Assembly (NCBI GenBank): GCA_001687465.1
Contig: LVLI01000614.1
Span: forward strand, 1-39,434
Direction of reading: 5' to 3'
From: Halocafeteria seosinensis
Lineage: Eukaryota; Sar; Bigyra; Bicosoecida
DNA length: 39,434 bases
Below the pieces are notes generated by a model, which was not told the DNA's origin, made no database searches, and saw only the letters and a program-made list of their open reading frames with translations. Positions 10,046 through 21,984 of this stretch are shown here, piece by piece (the stretch's first letter is position 1; each line of letters begins with the position of its first letter). Position numbers and translations under genes: made by a program.

Positions 10046-12342
10046 ATGTCCCAATCCGGCTCCGGTGGCCCTGATTCGGGACATAGAGGCCATAAACGAG
10101 ATACAGATGAGATACCCGAAGGGATGGGTCCCAAGGGGACCTCCTACAGTATCATCCCTGAGCGCATACGCGGGCGATTGGCTGATGCGTGGGCACAAAG
10201 AGCGAGAAACATGCCCCAGGAGCAGCAGCCTCAGCAGCTTCGAATCAACAAAATCTACGCTTATGACGAAAATGGGTACGTTTTGACGGATTTTTTTTTT
10301 CATGCTCAGCACATCGAGCATGACCTGCCGATTCGGACTGTGCATTTTCCTTGAGCTCGGTTGTGTGTATGGATGCAGGAGCCCGAAAATCCGGACACGG
10401 CCGGAAGTACTTCGAGCCTTATTGCATGATATAAATGGATATACTCGCGGTATCGATAGGACTACAGCGACCTCTTCCATGCTCCAGGAAGTTATGAACA
10501 GGCTCTCAGAGACAGGCGCATTCACGGATGTGAATCTCCGACTCACATCCCCCCAAGGGTCGTCGAGAGACCGTCGGCAATCGCATCAATACGGGGAGAG
10601 GATCCCTCAAGCAGATTTATGTCTAGGACTCACGGAGAGATCATATTCTCTCCAAACAGGAGTATCAGGAACTCCACAAGGGAGTCTAGAAGCTGTAAGT
10701 CGTTCTAGCCATCATGAAGAGCACATGGACGTGGTTTCAACATGTTTGAATTGTTTGTTTGGGTGCGCAGTACACCGAAGGGTCATTGGTCAATATGTTG
10801 GGCAGTTTAGAGACTATAACCTGCAAGGTGATGGCTGCGAAGAATGCTGCTATTAGGGCAGAATGGGGACTAAGTGAATCGGGGTCCACCAAGTCGAAGG
10901 ACAAAGAGGATTCTTTCAGTAGCATAGCTTCACCGTCGGTGGAGTTAGGATTTTCTAAACCTACGTTCCAAGGTACCCGCTGGGGCATTAAGGCCAATGC
11001 CCGAATGGATGAAGACGACTTTACACACCGAAGCCGTTTTGTTAATAAAGTACGTCATGCTGTGACTTCTACGTTCGTTTTAGCCCGTCTAATACTCATT
11101 CTCTGACGTTCTTGTCACAGGTCACTGAAGCTGACGCTTCATTCGTCTCTCCTAACAAGCGACATAGCATTGGGATGTTCTCTTCGTGGAGAAATCCGGT
11201 TTATCATAGAGCTCCAAAACGCCATTTCAAAGCGGATGCGCCTCCAGAGTAAGCTGCTTTCATTCGCAGTGTGCGCCTTCTTTCATTTTTCATCACTTTC
11301 TTGCAGAGTGGCAAAATCTTGCTCAGCAAGTTCTGCATCCGGATTCCGGTATATGTATGAGAATAATCAACGTCAAGGTGACAGTGCACCCGTTTCAGGA
11401 TCATATTCGCGACTCTTGGCTGAGTTTGCCCATCCTGGTGTAGCTGGTGACTGCCGATTCGTGCGTTTTGAGAATACGTACGAACGGATCGTCTCGTGGG
11501 GTCGTCGCATGCCTGATACCGGGTACGAGAAGCCCTTGTCGAAAAGCCGTTACAATTCCCCTGCAGATAAATCTGCTCCGGGCACGAATCTATCTCCGCA
11601 ACCACATCCAAGCGAATCTAACATACTGTCAGGATGGCTCAGCGAGCCTCAGAAGGAAACTTCAGAAAGAAGGAGAAAGGGCAAAGAAAAGTTTACACTA
11701 TCCCATCAAATATCTGGATGGCTATCACCCGGTATTGTAAGTCTGCGCTGTGTTCTCGCATCGATACGAGTTGAAAGTCACTCTTGGAATGCATTGACTA
11801 CTCTGCAGACTGCACGAGCAGAGTGGAAGGGCGGTTTACTGCTTTCTCCCAAACTCTTAGATTACCTACGAGGTGATCCATCGGCAGCGAACTCCAAAAG
11901 CTCGTTCATCTGTGATAGATACTTTTTAGGCGCTCCTGCTTTCCGAGGGTTTACTTTAGCCGGAATCGGTCCCTCGTCGACAATGGGTTCTGGGCAAAGA
12001 GTTGCTCTAGGCGGGGATTTGATGGGTTTATTTACAGCCAGACTACAACTACCGCCTCCTATACCTTCCATTACACTTGCTAATGCTGGCATGAGACTTC
12101 AGCTGTTTGCCAGTTGTGGTACTCTATTGAGCGATGATCAACTAGTGGCGGCTTGCAGGACTACCTCATTAACTCGCGAGTCTTTGACATCGCTGGCAAA
12201 GACGCATGGACGCGCTTCGGCAGGAATAGGAATATGGCTTCCCATAGGGCAAGCCGCCGGATTGGAAGCCACATGGACATTGTGGCAGCACTCTCACCCT
12301 TCAGACAGCCGCGCCTCCTTCTCCTTGGGTGTCTCCCAGTAG
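10046..12342 (+). CDS. SAM50: SAM50/TOB55 outer-membrane beta-barrel assembly protein (638 aa)
   Basis: Six exons: 10046-10275, 10379-10694, 10771-11049, 11121-11248, 11307-11736, 11809-12342. Introns are 103, 76, 71, 58 and 72 nt and all phases agree. Residues about 67-170 form the POTRA domain (RINKIYAYDENG, then RPEVLRALLHDING, SRLSETGAF-like spacing, FTDVNLRL). The rest is the Omp85 barrel. LVNMLGSLETI aligns with the early barrel strands of animal SAMM50, and DRYFLGAPAFRGF near residue 497 is the conserved loop-6 region (usual core RGF). Members insert beta-barrel proteins into the mitochondrial outer membrane. The usual length is about 470 residues. The excess lies in a polar N-terminal extension and in Ser-, Lys- and Pro-rich inserts between barrel strands, one near residues 320-460. 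The chloroplast OEP80/TOC75 relatives are an alternative, but the single POTRA and the LLG motif favour SAM50. Confidence 0.85.
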
Positions 12343-12434
12343 ATACGTAATTAGCTAGCTAGATTTAGACAATGAACACTACCCAACCTTGTCATTATGT
12401 TCGGTCCTTATCATTATTTCGGGCTGCTCTTGCT

Positions 12435-12739
12435 TCAATCTTCCTTGGGCTTTGGCTGCTGCGCTGACGTCTCCTCATTACCAGAGGTCATGGTCCATTT
12501 CGCCAACGAGTACACCAAGCACGGTAAGCACGGACAGCAGATGATCCAGAATCTGCAAGCGCGTCCGTGTAGCGGCAGTGAAAAAATCAATGGCACTGGC
12601 TCGAAGGGGGCCACTTGACTTACCCTTGTATGGCTTCCACTTTAAGGTAGGTCTCAAGAACGTAAAACAGGACCGAGATGGCTGTAAAGGCCGCGTACGC
12701 GCACGATAAGATGCCGTAATTTAATTCAGAGGTCTCCAT
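12435..12739 (-). CDS. Small Cys-rich two-helix membrane protein (77 aa), unrecognised
   Basis: Two exons, 12739-12624 and 12552-12435, around a 71-nt intron (12553-12623) with GTAAGT and GCTTGCAG ends. The start is ATG at 12739 with A at -3; upstream in-frame codons add only an unlikely leader. Residues about 7-30 are hydrophobic (ILSCAYAAFTAISVLFYV). After the splice a second hydrophobic stretch reads FWIICCPCLPCLVYSLAKW. The protein ends in a polar tail (NEETSAQQPKPKED). The CC-P-CLPC cluster could be palmitoylated or bind metal. I do not recognise the family and assign no function. Splicing that joins two hydrophobic segments in frame and closes with a hydrophilic tail argues that this is a real gene although either exon alone looks trivial. 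It ends tail to tail with SAM50, 92 bases away. Confidence 0.6.
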
Positions 12740-13181
12740 ATTGTGTGTCTGTGAGGGTGTATTTATTGAGTATCGACCACTCAAAGAGGCTAGCAACAAT
12801 CCATGTAGTTCAAGTGGATAGTACCATTCTGACCATTCCACCATCACCATCTGGTGGAAGCGAAAAAGAGACTAGCAAGCACAAAATATATGGGCAATGG
12901 GGCTGTACATTTTTTTAGATACACAAAAAGATGGTAACTACTGTAAGCTACAATATGAATATAAAACATCCCCTCCTTCCCCAAAACAAAAACTTATTTG
13001 GCAAGCCGAGCGTTGCGTACTTGGTAATACTTCCAGGGCATTATGTGTGCATGAATCATACGGAGAACTGAACTGGGATACAGCTTCCAAACAACAGGTG
13101 TTCGCTTAAATCTGTTGGTGTGCTTTTTGTGTCACAAATTGGACCGTACAATTTGGACGAGATGCAGATTTTTATTAGCGA
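12740..13181. other. Spacer between the small membrane gene and the channel 3' end
   Basis: This 442-base stretch should contain the promoter of the small minus-strand gene and the 3' UTR of the channel gene, which runs in the same direction. No open frame is supported. An inverted repeat TTCCACCA (12836-12843) and TGGTGGAA (12852-12859) with an eight-base loop is the only structure I see. Confidence 0.5.
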
Positions 13182-16100
13182 TCAATCAATAACGTCCTCG
13201 TGTTTGTTTGTTTTGGTCTGCTCTTGTCTTGCCTTCTCCAGCTCTTTGTCTTCCACTTCTGAAAACGTATCGCATAAGACACCGATAAATAGATTCGTGA
13301 ATAGCAGACCATTCACAATGACAAAGAGCACGAAGTAGGTGATCGGCACCAAGGAGTTTCGTGCATCCATAGCCGCGTACGACACAACGTGCCACTGCTC
13401 CCCTTCCATTATTAGGAATAAAGTTGTTAAAGCAGTGGAAAAGCTATCAAACGTGGCAGGTCCCAAATCGTAGGCGTCGTCACTTAGTCGCCGGAATTGT
13501 CCACCATACAACCAAACTCCGAAGACGGCAAAAACGTACATAGTAAGAAGGATAAGAGCGCAAATCGGAGCAAATGTAGAAGCTCTCTTGAGCAAACCGA
13601 AAACAAGTCTCCTAGTCGAGTGAACCACAGACAGCAACCGTAGCACTGGGAACGTTACTGCTAGTCTCATACCCACATTGACGGCAAACGTGTACCTATC
13701 TTCATCTTGGCGGATGTTGTCAGTGTGTTGGGCAACTCCAATGAAGCTTGTACCGATGATCATCATCAACGAAACCATGATAACAGCAAAATCGAACCTA
13801 TTTGCCGATATCTGATAGTTGTTTCTTGCATCTATGTCAGCTTCTTCGTCCTCTTCCGCATCATCTAGATCCATAAGCGAGGAAGCTCGACCAGGGGGAC
13901 GAGAAACCCGCCTACTGGACTTAGCTCCCCCATTTAGAGCCAAGGAGGACACGCTTTGCCTCTGTAACCACCCTTCGCCTAATTTTAAACGTTTTTTCAT
14001 CTTTCCGAACCAGAAGCGTTTCCATCCACCAAGCATGTGGAAGAACACCTCCGCTACCTGGAGAAACAAAAACCCACCTAGAATAGGGTCGGCATAGGAC
14101 GTCAAGCGAGTTCCCAGCAACATAATAGTCCAAGTGTGAAGCAGTACCGTCTGCAAAATATACAAGGTTGGAACAGAGACCATGACCGAAAACAACAAAG
14201 CAACTTACTATAAGTAATGCTATATCATATCGGACTAGCATCTTATTATCAAAGAATCGCCTAAGCCACACTCGACAAGCAGCAAGACCAGGTAAACTTC
14301 CGCATCGACTGTTTTTCTTGACTTTTGCTGTTAGAAATTCCCCGCGATACTTCCCGCTTTCAAAGTTGAAACCTCTGTAACGGTGCCGACGAAGAGAGCG
14401 ATTATAGAAGCTACTTTTAGAAAGAGTGAATGACTTTGGCAACTTACAGCTTTACCATCAGATATTCACACACATAAACAAACTCTGTGGATGTCAGTTT
14501 GTCGTTTAGTCCGACGTAGTGACTCTTCTTTATTCCGCAAGAGTGAAAGAATGGTTCGTATTCAGTCCGCTCAATTATTCCGTTCGCATTAAGATCTAGT
14601 AGAGAGAAAGCTACCAAAGGCGCAAATCTTCTCCTCGCAGTGAGACTCCGAGACCGGACATTGTAACACTCAGTATAACGTGATTGGAAGCTAACTAGCA
14701 GCAGCGATCCCAAAATGAACATTCCTGCGAGAGAAATAATAATGAAATACGGTCGGTAAATTGTACCAACGAAACCTCCGTCGTCTGTTGGATCCTCATT
14801 GGGGTATGTGATATCGTCATAGTTCTCCCCAGTAGCAGCCAGAATGAATATTGTGTACCAGCTAGATTGAAAGTTCGAAAAACCTCTGCCCAGCCCAGGT
14901 AAAGCAAAATCATCTAGTTCGTGTAAACGCAACCCTGGGTTCGCTCCTTCAACGGCAGTGTTTTTTACTTGCTGATCTAGTTGTCTGATGTTCTCTGTTT
15001 CATCTAGTCCTGGAGGAGTATCATCGCCGGTGAAAGGAATTGTATCACTGACTTCCGGACCTTCTCCGCGTGTAGGGGCACTTCCTAGGTCCGTATAGTC
15101 ACTGAATAGGGCAATCGAAACAGCAGCTACTATTATCGTAAATGTAATGAACAAGGTAAACGTTCGTCTAGCGAGAAGAATAGTACTTCCTAGAGCTTGA
15201 AGAGATCGCCTCACAGGAGACACTCGCATCACCACCAAAAAGGGTCGAATAAGAGCTGTCAGGGGCAGCAACGTGGCAGAGCGTCCTGTTCTGTAGTCGA
15301 CTCCAAGCCTTACAAGAAAGTCAATAGATAGTATCAACAGCATCAGTGATCGCACGACTACTAGAATCCTGTACGATGGAGCTTTTGTATTCGAAGTTCT
15401 CGGTGGTTTGGCCACGCTATGCTCTCCACGCTTGGGAGCGGCAGCCGAATAGCGGTCACGTTGGCGCATGGCGGCTGTTACGTCGTATAACGAATAATAG
15501 TTCTTCCGTATGCCTTTGAGATATAGTCCCAAAGCATTGTCAGTCACAAGTACGAACAGGATAAATAACTCTACAAGTAAAACCTGCGCCCGTAGCTTCC
15601 GCACTGCCTCGACGGGCTCATCAGCAGACAGTGGTTGTGCCCCGAACGCCGACTTGCTTTCAACAGACCAGCCAGTCCTGCCATCTACACTTGTATCCAC
15701 AGGAAGCTGCTCTTTGCCTTCAAATGCAGCACCGACGTCCACTTCCATATCTTTGCTCGAGCTCTTAGGGGAATCCGCAGGCCACAAAGGGGTTACACCG
15801 TCATCCGACATTGTGCCAACTATAACGGCTCTCTCGAGAGTACCGGTACCGACAACTGTATCGCTCGCCTCGAAAAAGGCTAAACACAAGTAAGCTGCCA
15901 AAGCTAAATATATTAACCCTTTGTACCACCTCGTGGAAATAATACTATGAGCACGCTCAGCGGTCCACCTTCCGAGTTTTTCTAGGTAGACCGCCTCCAA
16001 GGCATGCCTGTCCGATGCATACATATGAATGTATTCCCGAGCCCTACGGAATATCGACAGCTCCCAGTAATATACCTCTTCACTAACAAGCTTAGGTGAA

Positions 16101-19100
16101 CCACCGCCGGCCATAACAGATAACCGAGACTTCCTCTTATTTCCGGTTTGTAGCGGATTCGCTGTTGCATCCACAGTATCCTCTTCTTCGTTAGCTCGTT
16201 TCGAAGCTTGTGGTGTGTCGGACCGCATTCCCCTAGTCTGCGTTCCCGCAAGCACATTAGAAACGTGGTTAGAGTATGACGATTTCCCTCCAAGCAGGTT
16301 TAGACGCCTCCATGTTCGTTCAAGACAGCCCTCGGAGGCTTCCTGTTCCCTATCTTTCAAAGCCTCCTGGATACGAAACAATTGCCAGCAACTCCAACGT
16401 GATCCATAAGCGTAAACATTGGACACAGAACCGTGAATAGCGTGCATGGCAGACTCAATTGCTGGATCTGCTGGTACCATCATTTCATCGGCATCGAGTG
16501 TGACAAGCTCGGATTGGGCGGTACTATCCTTTCCCAGACCTTCTGAGACTGATAAACGAGACTTGGAGGCTATTCTATGCAGGTCATGGTAAGAGGAATC
16601 CCTCGATGCTGTAGATGCCATACTTGCAAGGCGTGCAAAAGTTCGAATTTTGGTTATTCTTCGCTGGTGGTCACTCTGGTTGGCTTCACTCTTGCTTTCA
16701 TTGCCAACCGGCTCAGGTTTCTTGGGAGGTTGAGAGCTCACGCGAATAAAATAAGATCTCAAATCAGTCGTCAATGCTCCAGCCAACAAGGTACAGCAAA
16801 GTAAAGGACCGATAGTTATCAAAAATAGTGCCCACTGCCAACTGTCAGATTCTCGCTTAATGGTGCGCAAGTGAATCAAACCACTAGCGATTACGTCTAA
16901 GTCACTTCCTGTTCGCAATGTCGCAGCCAGAGTGCTGCCTAAAAACTTGTCGAGATTGTCGTCGACGTTGACACTTTGAATGTTCGGGTCACCGACGCAT
17001 GCCCGAATGAGTCCACCTGCTGAGCTGGCACCCCCAACCACATGAGTGTTTGCTACGTACTCGGCAAGCTCCCCAACGCCAATGTAATTCACAGCGTTCG
17101 CCACCGTTGTTTGGATTCTCCCCAATTTTGTGGCAGTTTGGAGAAGAGAGCTGGCATCCTTCCGGTACTGGAAAAGGTCAACGCTTCCAGAAATGGCGAG
17201 CGCGGAAGTACTGATGTAGACATCTTCGCTTTCGGCTGCAAACGCACGCTCAAGACCTACGTTCTCTACGTCTACTTGTAGAGATCCACCATGAGATGCT
17301 CCCAAGAGTAAAGCAGCGGGGCGCAACACAAAGTCGAAATCTTCTTCAGAGTCGTGTGAAACTGCAGCTCCCGTGAAAAATGGGGATGCACTTGTTTTCC
17401 GACTGGGGAATGAAGGGCAGTTACCCGAACAAAGAATATTCTGTAGCCGTACAGCTGCATTCTTTATCACTTCCACCGTTTGATCGCTTTGCGCATCGGC
17501 GACCTCGTCAAACGTTACTGTTAAAGCGCGATCAAAAGATGTTGAAAAGACTAGTAACCTTGCAGCACTAATCTGCAACGAATCAAGGGTATGCATAAGA
17601 CGCAGCGGGCCCTCCGAAACCACCAGTCGATGCGGCTGGTGAAACTGGTCGATATCAAACTCAAACGGTGAGGTGTTGTCAAAAGGACTAAGCGTGCTAA
17701 ACTGCAGTGGCACAGATGCAAGCCTCTCGTTTAGGGTCGACATTGTCATCTCCGCATGAGCCCTCGTAAGCACCAAGTACCCATCTTCACTGAAATGATA
17801 CGTCGCGAGAGTAGCGTTCAGGGGTTGTTTTCCAATTAACCTTGAGTCCTCCAGAGGTTGGAATAGATTACTCCCTATATACCGAGAGAGCGATTCGCTG
17901 ATTTCCACACTATTCTGAGGAATCGGACTTGCGACGAAATAGGATAATGAAAGAGTCCGAGCTCCACTCACAAAACTCCTAGCTTCCGGTGCCACAACCG
18001 AGACGGTATTTGCAGTAAAAAAGCTGCGCGATAATCCCGATCGAGAGGGTGCCCAGAGGGTGTAGGTAGGTGTCCACGTTGCAGAAAACATCGAGTCGAC
18101 AACTTGCGAGGGGAGACTACGTTGGCTACTGATGGAGGAGTCACACAGCTCCGCGGTTTTCTTCCCCGACGTGAAGTTGTTCTTTACAAAGTCGAGCATG
18201 TCAAACCAAGGAAGTTCGGTGATGCTCAGGTCGGAAATGGTCTGCGCTACGGGTTGGAGCCTTGTTAAGACGTTTGAACGCCACCTAGTCAAGAATACTT
18301 TCTGCAATTGAAACACAGGGTCTCGCTGAGTGTTTCTATCTTCTAAAGCCGAAATAGATCGGAGAATCTCTAGTGAGATAACGTCCATCGCTAGACTCAT
18401 CGCCGAACCGTGTGAATGGTAGAGTACGTGTCCATTCACTGCTGCAGGGACTCCCTTACCATCGATGTAGTTGATCCGCATGTTTGATACAGAGGGATAA
18501 ATAACATATTCTGTCACTTTTTCATCTTCCAACTCGTCCTTATCAAGTAGTGATACAGATCCTAATATCGGATCATTCCATGCTGCCGCGAAGGCACTCT
18601 GAAAGTTTGTCCCTGCCTGTTTTGCAGACAAATCTGCCACGAGAGCTTCTACTGAGAGTGCTATAGGTTGCGCGGCAGAATACCCTTCAGCGGCCCAAAT
18701 AGTCGAACCCATGCTGTCACTCCCATGGCCTACCTGCTCCAGAGAATATATGCAGTCAATGTATGCCAGAATAGCTGAGGCTTTCGAAATATGGTAGTCA
18801 ATCCAATTGGGAGGAATGTCAACCAACGTAGTATTGAAGAAGAGTTCCCGTCTTCCAATGGCAGCTACAATGGACGACATATAGGCCGATCTACTGTTTT
18901 GAACATCCTCGATGAATGTGTCCAGAACGGTGTCATTTTCAGCGAAAATAGAAGAAGAGCCGACGAAGTGAACAACCCGCATATCCGCCGCCCCGTTTGT
19001 TGCCAGTTGTCTCAGCGAGGCTTCGTGTTGGGTTGCTCTAGCGCCCATGGTAGCGGCAATTTCAGCCACGCGGACAGAAATGTCATCCGTCGCTGAGCCC

Positions 19101-21424
19101 CAAGTAGACGAAGCGGCGAATGTCAAGAACATTGTCAACGCAAATGTACCCAGCATGATGCCTATGGTATGCGGGCGTAGTCCTCCCAATACTGCGTCAT
19201 CACCAGTTTGACCATCACCTATATTACCCGATTCCACCTTCTTCGCAGACGTAGTGGAGTGGGAGGCTTCAAAGAATCCTTGCATCCAACGAATCACTTT
19301 GTAGTCTGAGGAATGGTCCCGAGGGTATGTCATCACCCTGATATGCAAGATCGCCACAGCACTCAAAGCCATGGCCGAAAGCGTTAGCACTATGCCAAGG
19401 GCCATTTGCGGGCGCAAGTAACGAACTATCCGTGACCGTGGAGTGGACACAAATACACCCCATGAAGGAAGGAAGAATTCCTTTGCTTCGAGTGCAGAAT
19501 CGCTCGGTGTATTAGGAAGTGCAGCTTCACCAAGTCGAAAGAGCTGAGAAACTTCAGGATCCACAGTCGGGGCAGATATCGGCCACCCCTTTTGAGATCC
19601 AGTATGAAATGCTAAGACAACATCTCCAGGTCCACTGTCGCCGGACCATGGTGATCTGTAGAATGAAGCTGTTGTAGCCCCACTTGGATCTTCGTCCGTA
19701 TCTATGGGCCACCAACTAAGTGAACCAGGGAATACCGGACCGTAGAAGAGAGATTCGACGAATCTGCCTTTCAAATTTTCATGAAGCTCTCCCAGCTTGG
19801 CTTGCGACAACTCCGAAAACTGAGTGAGCTTTTGAGATGAACAAATTTGTAGAGGGCTGTACCCCGGAGGCAGTGGTTCTCCAGGAATAGGCGGAAAAAC
19901 GGACTCGTGTTTCCAACTAGAGCTCTCAACCATGTCTTCCTTCGATTTATCCGAGCCTACTACCGCAGAACCACTCAGTTCAACTATACCAAAGCAGCCT
20001 CCGTCAGCGAGAGAGTAGCCTGACCCCGTAACTGGACTGTCTTTTTCGTCTGCAGCCCCGGAAACTGCCAAAGCTGCCATTACCTTCTCTGAAAAGATAG
20101 CTGTGTCTACCCCAATGCTAACGACGACAAGCGTGTCTTCAGTTTCTAGTCTCCGCAGGACTGGAAGTGTAAACACGGCCACTTGCGACAAGCCAGTCAA
20201 ATGCTCGATGTGTGGAAGCTGTCGGAGCTGCGACGTTGTCAGCACGTGCCAGCGTGGTGACAAGAGTCGTTTCCGAGGTAAGCGCTTCCCGTCCATGAAA
20301 ATTGTGCCGTCGTTGATAAAAGATGTTGAAGACCAAATGTCGTTTCCACATTGCTTTTTGAAGGGATAACATCTGTGGGAGTCAGACTCGCACTCCAACT
20401 GGCCTAGTCTTCCTGCTCGGATCGTTTCTCGTTTTACGCTTTCGTGTGTGAACCCGAGATTCTCAGTTTCGGGTATATCCACCGTTCCCCAATGGTAGTA
20501 GCTTTCACACATAACGCCGTCGTGCGAATTCGTGCAGCATTCTCTCCAGTCTACTTCGGTGCAATTCTGGGCACATCCCGGGAGGCTTTCATAAACTGTA
20601 ATTTGGTTCTTTGTTTCCATCCTCGAAGATGCCCCTAACACTCTTCTGGCGCTAAAATCCCACACGTCCATCCAAATCAATTTTTCATCCTCCGCCACCT
20701 GTTTACCCAGGTAGCTTTTGAAATGCGTCCACTGCCGCTCCACAACGTCACGGAATCCCTTATCGGTAAAATTTTGCAAAGTCATTAGTTGTCCCGTAGA
20801 ATTCATTAGACGGTTGTAGAGCCTGCCAACCATTTGACTTTTAACGGCGTATTCAGTCGCTGTATTTCTAACCTCATTTGTCGCTAACATAGCCGTGCTA
20901 TTCATCATGTTCCCTACAGTCGTATCCACACTGAGCACGCTTCCTGTGTAGCCAATGGCAAACACAAACACAGCCCCACAAAAGATCACTAGAGGTATGA
21001 GAGAGCTCCGATATACTGATGGCGCCCATTTCGGGATATTCTCTCGGTTGCATTTCGATCTGCATAGTGCTAAGCCTGATAGCTTTCCAGCCTTTCGTGC
21101 AACCACTTCCGGTTGCGCTTCATGCATTGAATTCGGTTGCTTTGTTGTTGTAGCAATCTCTTCATTTTTTGTGGATACTCCACCCTTTTCTTTCTTATGA
21201 CTGGATGAGACTGTCTTCCCAGAGAGCTTTGGGTTGTCTCGCTTCTTGCCAGATGAGCTCTCGGTAGGTTCTTCACGTTGCCCTCGAGCATTCATTACCG
21301 TGGTTTCACTTTGGCTCTTTCTCACTGCTGTATCAATAGGGTTAGTTGTCTTTTGGACCTTCTCTCTGTCACTGTTAGGTTTCTTCGAATCGGAAGAGCC
21401 TTTCTCCTTTGTGGTGCTCATCAC
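13182..21424 (-). CDS. Giant two-pore-type cation channel fused to two N-terminal ectodomains (2703 aa)
   Basis: Three exons: 21424-14448, 14374-14209, 14150-13182, with introns of 73 and 58 nt. The cytosolic head (1-140) is charged. TM1 is near 140-163 (LIPLVIFCGAVFVFAIGY), then a Cys- and N-glycosite-rich ectodomain to about 668. TM2 follows at 670-697. TM3 at 750-773 begins a second ectodomain to about 1527, closed by TM4 at 1528-1552. The channel has two six-helix repeats. Repeat I spans about 1830-2252, with S4 LIRPFLVVMRVSPVRR and pore ILAATGENYDD. Repeat II spans about 2366-2668, with S4 LRLLSVVHSTRRL and pore LIMEGEQWHVV. Between the repeats lies a perfect EF-hand loop, DLNANGIIERTE at 2275-2286, as in plant-type TPC1. 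Each ectodomain starts with a long helix after its TM, as Cache-type sensors do; that assignment is inference. Plant or animal TPCs are about 730-820 aa, so about 1800 residues are extra. The uninterrupted frame shows this is not an annotation join. Confidence 0.85.
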
Positions 21425-21984
21425 GGCATGCTAAAGAATCTGTATTTAAGTAAGGATAGCCGAAACACTGAGCTTCGCTACTTTGACTCCTTGTGGGAGA
21501 TCGGTATTTTGTCCAATCTCTTCCAAAACTTGCACCCTAGATGAAACTGGAAAACATCGACAACACTGAGCAATGGAACAAGGCGGGTTGACGTTTTCCC
21601 CCGACTCTACCTCTTCCTTTGATACCCTTCAACTGAACTGCCCCGTCACCATCCACTGCAGAGTACTTCTTTCCACCTATCGTTCCCCGTGCACTCACCT
21701 GCCGGCACAAACAGAGGACAAGAGCAAAATACCTACTCTCAGGGACACTCTGTACGCGCTAGAAACAAGGCATAGATTCTGTTCAATGTAGTTTCTTTGC
21801 GAATTTCCCGGCCCTTGTCCCGGGAACGCTTCCGGGCTCGAACGGGAAATTCGGGGCGCCGAAAAGTTTGTCTCGTTGAAGTTGGTATTTTTTTGGGGGA
21901 GCGAGTTCGATACTGACACCTCCTCGGGAATCAAGTGTTTTGATGCTTTTTCAAAGCGTTCTCGGGTTCATATTCCAAGGAACA
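21425..21984. promoter_or_regulatory. Bidirectional promoter region, channel / RRP5
   Basis: A 560-base head-to-head spacer. Short open frames here are not convincing. The RRP5-proximal half holds the nested GC-rich inverted repeat at 21800-21853, described separately. No TATA box is evident. Confidence 0.5.
21800..21853. repeat. Nested inverted repeat upstream of RRP5
   Basis: The outer arms CGAATTTCCCG (21800-21810) and CGGGAAATTCG (21843-21853) pair perfectly over 11 bases. Between them, CCCGGGAA and TTCCGGG form an inner stem of about seven pairs with one bulge. The whole can fold as a long GC-rich hairpin about 130 bases before the RRP5 start codon. The arms contain TTTCCCG, which resembles an E2F-type core, so it may equally be paired factor sites on DNA. 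Function is inference. Confidence 0.65.

Noticed and set aside
10037-10546. 169-residue minus-strand open frame
   Set aside because: It is antisense to SAM50 exons 1-2, which have strong homology and good splice phases.
13921-14442. Separate 173-residue minus-strand open frame
   Set aside because: It is exon 2 of the channel plus intron and an off-frame tail. Splicing at 14208/14151 joins S1 to S2 of repeat II.
21940-21984. Longer N-terminus for RRP5
   Set aside because: The extra residues are hydrophobic and unlike RRP5; the ATG at 21985 starts the polar nuclear N-terminus.
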